A DNA stretch of 64,000 nucleotides from Sulfurisoma sp963709555. GTDB taxonomy: Bacteria; Pseudomonadota; Gammaproteobacteria; Burkholderiales; Rhodocyclaceae. A model generated the notes under the pieces. The model was not told the origin of the DNA. It made no database searches and saw only the letters and a program-made list of their open reading frames with translations. Positions 1-9,537 of this stretch are shown here, piece by piece. The stretch is taken from the NCBI GenBank assembly GCA_963709555.1, contig CAVPWR010000002.1, forward strand, positions 1 through 64,000, written 5' to 3'. A program made the translations under genes and the position numbers. Positions within the stretch are counted from its first letter, which is position 1; every line of letters begins with the position of its first letter.

Positions 1-1
1 G

Positions 2-310
2 GTCTTCCTCGAACTCAACGGCCAGTCGCGCGTGATCCGCGTCGCCAAGGCCGGGCTCGCCGGCGTCAAGACCAAGCCCAAGGCCGAGGAAGGCAACCCG
101 AAGCACCTCGGCGCGCCCATGCCCGGCACCATCGTCACCGTCGCCGCCCATGTCGGGCAGAAGGTGGCCAAGGGCGATGCGCTGGTGTCGATCGAGGCGA
201 TGAAAATGGAGACCATGCTCACGGCCGAGCGCGACGGCGTGGTCCATGCCATCCACGCCCGCCACGGCGAGAGCGTGAATGCGAAGGATCTGCTGGTCGA
301 GTTCGCCTGA
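2..310 (+). CDS. pyc: Pyruvate carboxylase, C-terminal biotin carrier end (partial)
   Basis: The reading frame is open from the left edge, so only the last 102 residues are present. They form a biotinyl/lipoyl carrier domain: an APMPG strand, then the biotinylation motif EAMKM, whose lysine carries biotin, then the closing DLLVEF strand. The upstream linker (LELNGQSR, then a Lys/Glu-rich stretch and HLGAPMPG) matches the end of single-chain pyruvate carboxylases better than a free-standing BCCP. The enzyme carboxylates pyruvate to oxaloacetate (anaplerosis). A biotin subunit of another acyl-CoA carboxylase cannot be ruled out from this fragment. Confidence 0.82.
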   Translation, partial: VFLELNGQSRVIRVAKAGLAGVKTKPKAEEGNPKHLGAPMPGTIVTVAAHVGQKVAKGDALVSIEAMKMETMLTAERDGVVHAIHARHGESVNAKDLLVEFA

Positions 311-333
311 AAAAGTCGGCGGTGGCGGGACGG
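311..333 (+). repeat. 23-bp dispersed repeat, copy 1
   Basis: Matches AAAAGTCGGCG-N-TGGCG-NN-ACGG exactly and starts on the base after the pyc stop codon. One of about eleven copies in the window. Confidence 0.75.
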
Positions 334-407
334 TGAAAGGATCGCCAGCAAAGCGCGGGATCGCCCTAGAATTCGCCGAGGTGCCCGTGGGGCGCAAAGG
401 ATTCTTC

Positions 408-1286
408 ATGGAGAAGCAAATGTCCAATCTGCCTGCTGTCCGGCGCGCAAGCTGCGCCCTTTTCGGCGCGGCCGCGCTGCTGGCGTCCCAGGGGGCCCTG
501 GCCCAATCCGGCAAGGCCGGGGCCGACGACTGGAAATTCCGCGCCTCGATCTACGGCTGGCTGCCTTCGCTCGAAGCCAAGTCGAACTTCCCGGTGCCGC
601 CGGCGGTGGTTGCCGCCGGCTTGACGACCGGCGGCAACGCCGAGGTTGACGGCGGCGACATCCTGAAGTCGATCGAGAGCGTGTTCATGGGCACCTTCGA
701 GGCGCGCAAGGGCCGCTGGGGTGGCTTCACCGACCTGATCACCCTCAACCTCGGGCAGACCAAGACCGGCACCAGGCATTTCACCATCGGCGGCCGGGTC
801 CTGCCCACCGTCCCCGGGGATGCCACCCTCACCGCCGACTACAGCCTCGAGGGCACGGTCTGGACGCTGGCTGGCCAGTACGCCGCCGTCGACGACCCGG
901 CGCACAACCTCAATGTCTTCGCCGGCGCGCGCTACCTCTCGCTCGACCAGAAGCTCAACTGGGCCTTCTCGGGCAACATCGGCCCGATCGCCCTGCCCCT
1001 GCAGTCCGGCACCATGACGTCCGACGGCAGCGTCACGGACTTCATCGTCGGCGTGCGCGGCCAGGCCAAGCTCGGCGATGGCCGCTGGTTCCTTCCCTAC
1101 TATCTCGACGTCGGCACCGGCCAGTCCAACTCGACCTACCAGGCGATGGTCGGCCTCGGCTATGCCTTCGACTGGGGCGAGATCACCGCGGCCTACCGCG
1201 TGCTCGACTACAACCTGCCCGACGACAAGTTCCTGTCCGAGCTGCGCTTCAACGGTGGCGTGATCGGCGTCGGGTTCCGCTGGTAA
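408..1286 (+). CDS. Outer-membrane beta-barrel protein, function unknown
   Basis: A 292-residue exported protein. A signal peptide (hydrophobic core about residues 15-30, ending ALAQ) is followed by alternating amphipathic strands and a C-terminal GVGFRW, the terminal aromatic typical of BAM-inserted barrels. AAAGGA lies 6 nt before ATG 408; a second ATG at 420 preceded by GGAG would give the same mature protein. It precedes the sulfatase by 76 nt, so it may help sulfated substrates or products cross the outer membrane, which is inference from position only. No specific family was recognised. Confidence 0.75.
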   Translation: MEKQMSNLPAVRRASCALFGAAALLASQGALAQSGKAGADDWKFRASIYGWLPSLEAKSNFPVPPAVVAAGLTTGGNAEVDGGDILKSIESVFMGTFEARKGRWGGFTDLITLNLGQTKTGTRHFTIGGRVLPTVPGDATLTADYSLEGTVWTLAGQYAAVDDPAHNLNVFAGARYLSLDQKLNWAFSGNIGPIALPLQSGTMTSDGSVTDFIVGVRGQAKLGDGRWFLPYYLDVGTGQSNSTYQAMVGLGYAFDWGEITAAYRVLDYNLPDDKFLSELRFNGGVIGVGFRW

Positions 1287-1302
1287 CGAAAACACGCACA
1301 CC

Positions 1303-1316
1303 CTGGCCCGGGCCAG
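1303..1316. other. 14-bp perfect palindrome in the leader of the sulfatase gene
   Basis: CTGGCCCGGGCCAG lies between the barrel gene and the sulfatase, with more GGGC/GCCC next to it. It could form a small hairpin. No T-tract follows, so a terminator is unlikely. Confidence 0.3.
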
Positions 1317-1362
1317 CCCGGGCGTCGGAAATCCGGGATGGCGGACGAATTGGAGTGAGAAC

Positions 1363-3724
1363 ATGAAGAAGAACGCAATCCACAACGCCCTCGGCCTGGC
1401 CCTCGGCACCGTCTGCGCCGCCGCGGGCGCCGCCCAGCCGGCGCTCGACCGCACCGTGCTGCCGATCGCCGAGCCCAAGCGGCCGACCTATACCGAGATT
1501 GACGCGCGCAAGGCGAAGATGCCGGCGCCCTTCGACATCAAGGCCCCGAAGGGCGCGCCCAACGTGGTCATCGTGCTGATCGACGACCTGGGCTTCGGCG
1601 CGACCAGTACGTTCGGCGGGCCCATCCAGACCGAGGCGCTCGACCGCCTCGCGCAGGACGGGCTGCGCTACAACAACTTCCACACGACGGCGCTTTCCTC
1701 GCCGACGCGCGCGGCGCTCAAGAGCGGCCGCAACCACCACACGGTCAACATGGCCTTCATTACCGAGATGGCGACCGGCTTCCCGGGCGCCACCGGCCAG
1801 GTCCCGGACGCGGCCGCGCCGCTCGCCGAGACGCTGCGGCTCAACGGCTATTCGACCGGCGCCTTCGGCAAGTGGCATGAGACGGCTGCCTGGGAAACCA
1901 GCGTCGCGGGGCCGTATGACCGCTGGCCCACGCGCCAGGGCTTCGACAAGTTCTACGGTTTCCTCGGGGGCGAGACGAACCAGTGGGCGCCGTACCTGTA
2001 CGACGGCGTCGCGCAGGTCGAACTGCCCAACGACCCGAACTACCACTTCATGACCGACATGACGGAGAAGGCGCGGGCCTGGATCAAGCACACGAAGGCC
2101 CTGTCGCCGGACAAACCGACCTTCGTTTACTTCGCGCCCGGCGCGACCCACGCGCCGCATCATGTACCCAAGTCGTGGATCGAGCGGTGGAAAGGCAAGT
2201 TTGACCAGGGCTGGGACAAGATCCGCGAGGAGACCCTCGCACGGCAGATCGCCGCCGGCGTCGTGCCTGCGGGCACGAAGCTCGCGCCCAAGCCGCCCGC
2301 CATCAAGGACTGGGACAAGCTCACGGCCGACGAGCAGCGCCTCTATCGCGCGCCAGGCCGAAGTGTTTGCGGCGTTCGTCGAGTACACCGACTACGAGAC
2401 CGGCCGCATGCTCAAGGCCTTCGAGGAGGTCGGGCAGGCCGACAACACGCTGGTCTTCTACGTCGTCGGCGACAACGGCACGAGCGGCGAGGGCGGCCAG
2501 AACGGCATGTTCAACGAGTACACGTACTTCAACGGCGTGCCCGAGAAAGTCGAGGACATGCTGAAGCTCATGGACAAGTGGGGCGGTCCGGAGACGTACC
2601 CGCACATGGCTGCCGGCTGGGCGGTCGCGCTCAACTCGCCGTTTGGCTGGATGAAGCAGGTTCCGTCGGACTTCGGCGGCACCCGCAACGGCCTGGTGGT
2701 CTCCTGGCCCAAGGGGATCAAGGCGAAGAACGAGGTGAGGACCCAGTTCGGCCACGTGATCGACGTGGCGCCCACGGTGCTGCAGGCGATCGGGCTGCCG
2801 GAGCCGAAGTCCGTCAACGGCGTGAAGCAGATCCCGATGGAAGGCACCAGCCTTGCCTACAGCTTCGAGAACGCGAAGGCGAAGGAACGCCACACGACGC
2901 AGTACTTCGAGATCGCCGGCAACCGCGCGATCTACCACGAGGGCTGGTACGCACGCACGATCCACCGTGCGCCGTGGGAAGCGAAGCCGCGCCGGTCCCT
3001 GCAGGACAACTCGGCTTGGCAACTCTACGACGTCAAAAACGACTTCAGCCTCGCGAACGACCTCGCGGCGAAGAATCCGAAGAAGCTCGCGGAACTGCAG
3101 AAGGTCTTCCTGAAGGAAGCCGGCAAGTACCACGTGCTGCCGATGGACGACCGTGTCTTCGAGCGGCTGGACGGCGCGGCGGTGGGCCGCCCCGACCTGA
3201 TGGCCGGTCGCACGTCGATCACGCTCGCCGAGGGCATGACCGGCATGATGGAGGGCGTCTTCCCCAACGTGAAGAATCGCTCCAAGGTCATCACCGCCGA
3301 GATCGAGGTTCCGGCGACCGGCGGCAACGGCACCGTCATCGCGCAGGGCGGCCGCTTCGGCGGCTGGTCGCTCTACGTGAAGGACGGCATGCCCGCCTAC
3401 GAGTACAACTTCCTCGGTCTGCAGCGCTTCTCGGTTGCATCTGCGAAGAAGCTCTCGCCCGGCAAACACACGGTCGTGCTCGATTTCGCCTACGACGGCG
3501 GCGGCCCTGCCAAGGGCGGCAAGGGGACGCTGATGGTCGATGGCGAGAAGGTCGGCGAGGGCCGCATCGGCGTGACTCAGCCGGGCCTCTTCTCCGCCGA
3601 CGAGACCGCCGATGTCGGCATCGACCTGGGCACGCCCGTGGTCGAGGCGATCGGCGCCGAGGCGAAGTCGCGGTTCACGGGGCGCATCCCGAAACTGACC
3701 GTCGAAGTGAAGGAAGTGAAGTAG
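1363..3724 (+). pseudogene. Arylsulfatase, Ser-type (frame-disrupted by one base)
   Basis: Sulfatase of the alkaline-phosphatase superfamily, about 786 residues once corrected. Residues 1-28 look like a signal peptide. The metal ligands D74-D75 lie in VLIDDLGFG. The formylglycine motif is S112-S-P-T-R followed by A-A-L-K-S-G-R, so a serine replaces the usual cysteine. Frame 1 runs to LTADEQRLY and the protein continues in frame 2 with ARQAEVFAAFVEYTDYE. Removing one base from the CGCGCG run at 2347-2353 restores a continuous protein through DNGTSGEGGQ and the C-terminal beta domain. The maturase gene follows after 30 nt. The lesion is probably a sequencing error, but a real frameshift cannot be excluded. 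Confidence 0.85.
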
Positions 3725-3754
3725 GGCGCCCGCGCCCCGCTTCTTTCAGGGCGC

Positions 3755-5017
3755 ATGGACGCGCAACCCGATCCCGGCCGGCCAGGCATCCACGTCCTGG
3801 CCAAGCCCATCGGGCCGGTCTGCGACATCAAGTGCGACTACTGCTTCTACCTCGAGAAGCGTGCGCTGTTCGGCAGCGACGAGCAGTACCGCATGCCGGA
3901 CGAAGTGCTGGCGAAATACGTCGAGCAGTACGTCGACGCCCAGCCGACGCCGGTGGTCGAGTTCGTCTGGCACGGCGGCGAGCCGACGCTGCTCGGGCTC
4001 GATTTCTTCCGTCGCGTCGTCGAACTGCAGGCGCCCTATCGCGACCGCAAGGAGATCCGCAACACGCTGCAGACCAACGGCCTGCACCTCGACGACGCCT
4101 GGTGCGAATTCTTCAAGGCCAACGACTTCTTCATCGGCATCAGCCTCGACGGCCCGGCCGAGATCCACGACCGCTACCGCAAGGACCGCCACGGCAAGGG
4201 CACCTTCGAACGCGTGATGGCCGGCGTGCGGCTGTTGCAGCAACACGGCGTCGAGTTCAACGCGCTGGCCTGCGTCGGCCGCGACACGGCACATCATCCG
4301 CTCGAGGTCTATCGCTTCTTCAAGGAAGCTGGCATCCGCTACATCCAGTTCACGCCCATCGTCGAGCGCCTGCCGGAACCGGCGACGCAGGCGCTCGGCC
4401 TGTGGCTGGCGCCGCCGGCCGCGCTCGACCGGCCGGAGCCCAACACCCAGGTCACGCCGTGGACCGTGGAACCGGAGAAGTACGGCGACTTCCTCATCGC
4501 CATCTACGAGGAGTGGGTGCGCAAGGATGTCGGCACCACCTTCGTCATGAACTTCGAATGGGCCCTGACGGCCTGGGTCGGCGAACCGTCGCCGGTGTGC
4601 ATCTTCTCCCGCCAGTGCGGCCGCGCGGTGGCGATGGAGCACGACGGCAGCGTCTTCGCCTGCGACCACTATGTCTATCCGCAATATCGCCTCGGCAACG
4701 TGCTCAGCGACGATCTCGGCGCGATGGTCGAACGCTCGGTGGCGTCGGGCTTCGGCCCGCACAAGGAAACGACGCTGCCGCGCTGGTGCCGCGAATGCGA
4801 CGTGCTGAACGCCTGCTGGGGCGGCTGCCCCAAGCACCGTTTCGCCGTCTCGCCGCACGGCGAGCCCGGGCTGCACTACCTCTGCGCCGGCTACAAGAAG
4901 TTCTTCCGCCACATCCGCAAATACCTGCGCGCCATGGCCACGCTGCTCGAGAACGACCTGCCCGTGTCCTATGTCATGGACGCCGTGAAGGGGCCGCTGA
5001 TCGTCAAGAAGCGATGA
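3755..5017 (+). CDS. Anaerobic sulfatase-maturating enzyme (radical SAM, SPASM)
   Basis: A 420-residue radical SAM protein that oxidises the active-site Ser or Cys of a sulfatase to formylglycine without oxygen. The [4Fe-4S]-SAM motif is C23-x3-C27-x2-C30. The C-terminal half carries the SPASM cysteines, visible as CIFSRQCG, ACDHY and CRECDVLNACWGGC, which bind two auxiliary clusters. The length fits anSME enzymes. ATG 3755 is preceded by a weak CAGGG. Immediate linkage to a sulfatase with a serine at the modified position strongly supports the assignment; enzymes of this family are known to handle both Cys and Ser substrates. Confidence 0.9.
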   Translation: MDAQPDPGRPGIHVLAKPIGPVCDIKCDYCFYLEKRALFGSDEQYRMPDEVLAKYVEQYVDAQPTPVVEFVWHGGEPTLLGLDFFRRVVELQAPYRDRKEIRNTLQTNGLHLDDAWCEFFKANDFFIGISLDGPAEIHDRYRKDRHGKGTFERVMAGVRLLQQHGVEFNALACVGRDTAHHPLEVYRFFKEAGIRYIQFTPIVERLPEPATQALGLWLAPPAALDRPEPNTQVTPWTVEPEKYGDFLIAIYEEWVRKDVGTTFVMNFEWALTAWVGEPSPVCIFSRQCGRAVAMEHDGSVFACDHYVYPQYRLGNVLSDDLGAMVERSVASGFGPHKETTLPRWCRECDVLNACWGGCPKHRFAVSPHGEPGLHYLCAGYKKFFRHIRKYLRAMATLLENDLPVSYVMDAVKGPLIVKKR

Positions 5018-5054
5018 CCCGGCGCACGAGCAGCCGAATATGGGGGCGAGTCTC

Positions 5055-5096
5055 TTGACGTAGGTCAGAAAGGGTGGCGTGCAGCGGGGCTAGACT
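5055..5096 (+). promoter_or_regulatory. FNR-like box with -10 element (class II geometry)
   Basis: TTGACGTAGGTCAG (5055-5068) is a near-palindrome of the FNR/ANR type, TTGAC-N4-GTCA. TAGACT at 5091-5096 is a plausible -10. If transcription starts about 7 nt later, the box centre lies at -41.5, the classic FNR class II position. The same geometry occurs before ubiU. It would drive the lipoprotein gene below. Confidence 0.55.
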
Positions 5097-5110
5097 GCCT
5101 CTGGCGCAGC

Positions 5111-5142
5111 GCGGCGAGCTCGCGCGTCCGCGAGCTCGCCGC
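5111..5142. other. Strong perfect hairpin (14-bp stem, CGTC loop)
   Basis: The arm GCGGCGAGCTCGCG at 5111-5124 is mirrored exactly at 5129-5142 around CGTC. No T-tract follows. It would lie in the first 40 nt of a transcript starting near 5103, so it may affect leader stability or translation. It could instead be a 3' barrier for the maturase message. Confidence 0.55.
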
Positions 5143-5199
5143 TCCGACTCGAACACTCAGGAAAGGGAAGCGGAATTGGCCGAGCAGAAAAGGAAAGAC

Positions 5200-6290
5200 G
5201 TGCCACCACACCGGGAAGCCAAGGTTCTTTCCGCAGTGCCGCGGACATGCCGATGGATTCCCTTCGCGTTGGCAATATTTTTCATAGGCGGTTGTGCAAG
5301 CGTCTCGCCGACGCACGTGACGACTGACCGCATGGACTACGGGCAGGTTGTCGCCGAATCCTGGAAGCGTCAGACGCTGCTAAACGTGGTGCGGCTTCGC
5401 TACGCCGATGCGCCCGTGTTCCTGGACGTCGCGTCCATCATCAACAGCTACACGATGGGGGGCACCGCGAACGCCGGTGCGGAACTGCCGAGCCGTGTAG
5501 ATCCCAACGTCGTGACGATTGGTGCCTCGGGCAGCTGGTCCAACACGCCGACGGTCACCTATCAGCCCCTGCTGGGCGACCGTTTCACCAAATCGCTGCT
5601 GCAGCCGGTGCCACCGATCGCGGTCTTCCAGCTGCTGCAGGGCGGCTGGCCCGCCACGCTTGTCTTCCGCACCGTGGTCGGCTCGGTAACGGGCTGCGAA
5701 ACTTTTCTGCCGGGGCTGCCGCGGATCCCGGATTTGTCGACCTCAGCGAAGGCCTTTCCCGAATCCAGCGTGCTGGCAACATCGGCATCCGGGTCGAGGC
5801 GCGCAAGGACGGCGGCGGTCTTTTGGCCGTGATACGGCGCACTGAACCGGGGAGCCCGCTAGGCGAAGACAGCCGCCGGGTGCGGGAACTCTTGGGCCTG
5901 GAAGAAGGCGTCACGGAATTCGAGATCGTCTACGGCCTGATTCCACGAGCGCGGAACGAGGTGGCCATGCTCACCCGTTCGATGATGGAAATCATGCTGC
6001 AACTCGGGTTCGGCATCGACCTGCCAGCCGAGCATGCGGCGAACGGGCGGGCGCTGCCAGGCCAAACGCAACCCGGCGGCGCGCGGGCAGAGTCTCTGGT
6101 TCATATCCGTTCCGGCGAACGCGAACCGGCGAACGCCTATGCGGCCGTGCCGTACAAGGGGTACTGGTACTGGATCGATGACAACGATATCGCGAGCAAG
6201 CGCATCTTCACGTTCCTGATGATCCTGTTTTCGCTCGCAGAGACTGGCCAGAGCACTGCCGCTCCGGTCGTGACTGTTCCATCACGGTGA
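5200..6290 (+). pseudogene. Lipoprotein of unknown function (frame-disrupted by one base)
   Basis: From GTG 5200, which has AGGAAAG just upstream, the protein has a hydrophobic segment ending FIGGC, a likely lipobox, then conserved-looking text: SWKRQTLLNVVRLRYADAPVFLDV. The frame breaks after TVVGSV near 5688-5690. Adding one A gives NGLRNFSAGAA and joins FVDLSEGLSRIQRAG to a C-terminal half ending near 6290 (GYWYWIDDNDIASKRIFTFLMILFSLAE). I recognise it as a conserved hypothetical lipoprotein and know no function. It sits behind an FNR-like promoter. An upstream TTG at 5176 is an alternative start. Confidence 0.65.
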
Positions 6291-6384
6291 TGCGTACTGC
6301 AGCCCTTATCCGTTGACGCCTTTGTACCGGGTAGCGACGATTAGAATCTTTCCACCCAACCAGTCCCCAAGTCCCATCGCCGCC

Positions 6385-8703
6385 ATGAAGAAGTCGCCAG
6401 GCACGTCCTTCCTGCCGCTCATGCTCCTTCTCGCCGCAATGCTGATCCAGCCCGCGGCTACCATTGCCGCCGAGGGCCCGGCCGAGCAGCCGGCAGTCGC
6501 TGCGAATTCGGCCGAAGACCACCGCGTTCAGCTCGCCGAGGCGAAGAAGGACGCGGCGCTGATCGAAGCCTCGCCCAACTACGCCGCCAACGCCCCGGCG
6601 ATCGCCACCGAAGACGAACTGAAAATTCGCCGCTACTACGCGCGCGAGACCGTGCGCGCGTACGAGACCCTGCTGCGCAATCTCGCCCGCCGCGACGAGC
6701 TGCGCCGTGCCCTGGAAGATGCGAAGCGGCAGGCCGAGAAATGGACGGCCGTTCCCGGCGGTCCGCCGTACTCGGTCCTCGTCGCCGACCAGTTGGCGCA
6801 CGAGGCGCAGGCGACGCAGAATGCCCTCGCCGCCAAGAAGACGCGGCTCGAGCTGACCCGCAGCATGCGCGACTCGATGAGCCAGGCGGTCAAGACCTCG
6901 GCCGTGTTGGTGCGCCAGCTCGAGGAGCAGGCCCCGCGCGCCAGCGGGGCGCAGCGCGTCTCGCTCGACTGGGCTCTCGAGATGGCTCGCTATCGGCTGC
7001 GCACCCAGGCGGCGATCCTCAAGTCGCTCGACGCCGCCGAGGAGGTGGCACAGGGCGAGATCGCCATCGCCCAATCCGCCGCCGAGTTCGCCCAGCGCAA
7101 GACGGAAAGCGTGCAGGGCAAGGTGGTCTTTCCCGAGGCCGACTACAAGCTCGTCAAGGACAGGCTCGCCGCAGAGGGTGCTGCGGTTTCGGCCGAATTT
7201 AATCGCGCCATCGACGCCGCCGGCGCGGCGACAAGCAAGGTCGAGACTGCGCGCGAGGCCCAGGCGCAGGCGCAGGCCGCGGTTGCCAGCGCACGCGCCA
7301 CGGAACAACTGCCGTCGTCCGAGTCCCTGCGGCAGGCCGTCGCCCAGGCCGAGGTTGACATGGCGGCTACCAACGCCATGCTCGATGTGCTGCGCTACAA
7401 GCCCGGCGTACAGGAGATGAAGCGCGTGCTCTGGGACTTCCGCTACCGGCTCTACCATGAACGCACGCCGGCATTGGTCGCCGAAGCCAGGGCGGGGCTC
7501 GATCAGCTGGCGAAATCCCTGGAGGTGCTGCTGCGCGTCGGCGAGCGCCGCATGGCCGTGCTGCGCGCCGAGATCACCGAAATCGAGCAACTGCTGCCCG
7601 CGGTGGAAACTGAGGACGCCCGTCGCCTGCAGGCCCAAGTGCTTGCGCGCGACACGGAGCTCGAGCGGACGCTGCGCCAGATCACCGCATTTTACGTCTC
7701 GGCGCAGTGGCTGATGGAGCGCCTGCGCGACGAGGTGCGCGGCGAGGGCGAGAAGCAGCCGGCGGCCGAGCGCGTCGCGACGGCAGCCCATTCCGGCAAG
7801 CAGGCGCTGGCCAGCCTATGGGATTTCGAGATCTTCGCCATCGAGGAGAGCGTCGAGGTCGACGGCAGGAAGGTCGCCACGCTTTCCAGCATCACCGTCG
7901 GCAAGGTGGTGCGCGCCCTGCTCATCTTCACCGCCGGCGTGCTGTTGAGCTACTGGCTCGGCCTCGCCGCGGAAGCCTTAGTGGTGCGGCGCTTCGGCTA
8001 CGACGCGGCCCGCGCGCGCATCCTGCGCAAGTGGCTATTCGCGCTGGGCCTGCTGGTCCTGCTTGTAGCGGTGCTGCTCTGGGTGCACATCCCTCTGACC
8101 GTCTTCGCCTTCCTCGGCGGCGCCGTCGCCATCGGCCTCGGCTTCGGCATGCGGAACCTGCTGCAGAACCTGATCAGCGGCCTGATGCTGCTGTTCGAGC
8201 GCCCGTTCAAGCCCGGCGACCTGGTCGAGGTCGGCAGCATCCGTGGCAACATCGTCGAAATCGGCATCCGCTCCTCGGTGATTCGCGATCCCAACGGCGT
8301 CGATTCGTTGATCCCGAACAGCACCTTCATCGAGCAGAACGTCACCAACTGGACCTACGAAAACCCCAGGGTGCGCTTCTGCATCAAGGTCGGCATCGCC
8401 TACGGCTCGCCCGTGGACGACGCAGCCCGGCTGCTCGCCGAATGCGTCGAGCGCCATGGCCTGGTGCTCGAGGAACCCGCGCCGGAGATCCTGTTCGAGG
8501 ACTTCGGCGCCGACGCGCTCAACTTCGCCGCCTACTACTGGCTCGAGCTCGGACCCAAGGTGGTCGCACGGCGGGTGGCGAGCGACCTGCGCTTCATGAT
8601 CGAAAAGTCGCTGCGCGAGCACGACATCATCATCGCCTACCCGCAGCGCGACGTCCATCTCGACGCCGCTACGCCACTACGCGTGCAGGTGGTCAAGGAC
8701 TGA
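6385..8703 (+). CDS. MscS-family mechanosensitive channel with long periplasmic domain
   Basis: A 772-residue inner-membrane protein. A signal peptide (about 1-30, ending TIAA) leads into roughly 470 Ala/Glu/Gln-rich residues predicted as coiled coil in the periplasm, as in the large KefA/MscK-type channels. Membrane helices start near residue 505. The pore helix carries the Gly/Ala-rich GGAVAIGLGFGMRNLLQN, followed by the MscS beta domain (ERPFKPGDLVEVG, then IPNSTFIEQNVTNW) and a cytoplasmic alpha/beta domain. It would open under membrane tension to release solutes on osmotic downshock. ATG 6385 is chosen because the signal peptide begins there. Confidence 0.88.
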   Translation: MKKSPGTSFLPLMLLLAAMLIQPAATIAAEGPAEQPAVAANSAEDHRVQLAEAKKDAALIEASPNYAANAPAIATEDELKIRRYYARETVRAYETLLRNLARRDELRRALEDAKRQAEKWTAVPGGPPYSVLVADQLAHEAQATQNALAAKKTRLELTRSMRDSMSQAVKTSAVLVRQLEEQAPRASGAQRVSLDWALEMARYRLRTQAAILKSLDAAEEVAQGEIAIAQSAAEFAQRKTESVQGKVVFPEADYKLVKDRLAAEGAAVSAEFNRAIDAAGAATSKVETAREAQAQAQAAVASARATEQLPSSESLRQAVAQAEVDMAATNAMLDVLRYKPGVQEMKRVLWDFRYRLYHERTPALVAEARAGLDQLAKSLEVLLRVGERRMAVLRAEITEIEQLLPAVETEDARRLQAQVLARDTELERTLRQITAFYVSAQWLMERLRDEVRGEGEKQPAAERVATAAHSGKQALASLWDFEIFAIEESVEVDGRKVATLSSITVGKVVRALLIFTAGVLLSYWLGLAAEALVVRRFGYDAARARILRKWLFALGLLVLLVAVLLWVHIPLTVFAFLGGAVAIGLGFGMRNLLQNLISGLMLLFERPFKPGDLVEVGSIRGNIVEIGIRSSVIRDPNGVDSLIPNSTFIEQNVTNWTYENPRVRFCIKVGIAYGSPVDDAARLLAECVERHGLVLEEPAPEILFEDFGADALNFAAYYWLELGPKVVARRVASDLRFMIEKSLREHDIIIAYPQRDVHLDAATPLRVQVVKD

Positions 8704-8887
8704 CTTGGAATTTCGCGCAATGGTCGGGAGTCAGCTTGGCGTCAAGCCTTCACTGATAGTGACGGGCACTGGTTCGTCCCCTACTAGTCCGACGTCGGCT
8801 TCCGATTCTGAAGCAATTGATCGCCGGTCAGGCCGGAAAAGAGGCAGCAGGAAGCAAGCACAAGCAGAAAGGGGATAGCCCTTTTTG

Positions 8888-8930
8888 AAAACGACAACGC
8901 CTGCCCCTCGGGGCAGGCGTTGTCGTTTTT
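8888..8930. terminator. Bidirectional rho-independent terminator
   Basis: A 20-bp perfect stem (8888-8907 with 8910-8929; inner CCTGCCCC / GGGGCAGG) is flanked by A4 on the left and T5 on the right, so it can stop transcripts from both strands. It separates the MscS gene from the converging exported-protein gene. The remaining bases of 8704-8887 hold nothing recognisable. Confidence 0.9.
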
Positions 8931-8958
8931 GCTGCGCAGGGAAAACCTGCCCAGGCGG

Positions 8959-9405
8959 TTACTTCATCGTCACCTTGACGCCGCTGGCCGAGACGACGTT
9001 CAGTTGCAGGCCCTGGCTGCGGGACGTCAGCTTCATGACCACGCCGTGCTCGTTCTTGAGGTGCAGGCCGCTGACGCCGCCGGCAAGTGCCACGCCGGAT
9101 TCGAACTTGGTGTAGGTGCCGGGAAACTTGGACACGTCCTTCAGGTCGTAGACCTCGCCGGACGCGCTCATGGTGGTGACGCCGACGTTCACGCCGGCCG
9201 TCAGGCCGCCGATCTTGAATTCGTGGACTTGTCCCTTGTAAGTCAGCTTGCCGCCGCCGACGCTACCGCCGATGATGAAGGCGAACTGGGTTTCGTCGAT
9301 GGTGACGGTGCCATCGGGTGTCGCCTCTGCGGCAAAGCTCAGGCTGGACACAAAAAGCAACGCCGCGGTGGCGAGGGTGCCAAAGACTCTTTTAGTGGTA
9401 TTCAT
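8959..9405 (-). CDS. Small exported glycine-rich protein, function unknown
   Basis: 148 residues with a clear signal peptide (hydrophobic FGTLATAALLFVSSLSF, cleavage near AEA) and a mature part rich in Gly, Val and Thr (FAFIIGGSVGGGKL, GVNVGVTTM, ALAGGVSGLHL), suggesting an all-beta periplasmic or surface fold. It has no cysteine in the mature part and no terminal aromatic. ATG 9405 is preceded by GGGAGAAC. I do not recognise a named family; the IGGSVGGGK stretch only loosely resembles glycine-rich periplasmic DUF proteins. Confidence 0.7.
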   Translation of the reverse strand: MNTTKRVFGTLATAALLFVSSLSFAAEATPDGTVTIDETQFAFIIGGSVGGGKLTYKGQVHEFKIGGLTAGVNVGVTTMSASGEVYDLKDVSKFPGTYTKFESGVALAGGVSGLHLKNEHGVVMKLTSRSQGLQLNVVSASGVKVTMK

Positions 9406-9506
9406 GATTGCAGTTCTCCCGTTCGATGAAAAAAGGTCAGCTGTAGGACTAGCAGCAGCCAACAGCGTATCAGAAGCGGGGCGCGACACACAACCGCAAC
9501 CGCACG

Positions 9507-9529
9507 CCGTCATACCAGCACCGACTTTG
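9507..9529 (-). repeat. 23-bp dispersed repeat, diverged copy
   Basis: Reverse-strand match to AAAAGTCGGCG-N-TGGCG-NN-ACGG with a few changes (GCACCGACTTT core on the plus strand). It lies just beyond the stop codon of the DUF3012 gene. Confidence 0.45.
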
Positions 9530-9537
9530 CGGCCGCG

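Noticed and set aside
2340..2360. Programmed frameshift in the sulfatase
   Set aside because: No slippery heptamer or following structure is evident, and similar one-base breaks hit many unrelated genes in the window.
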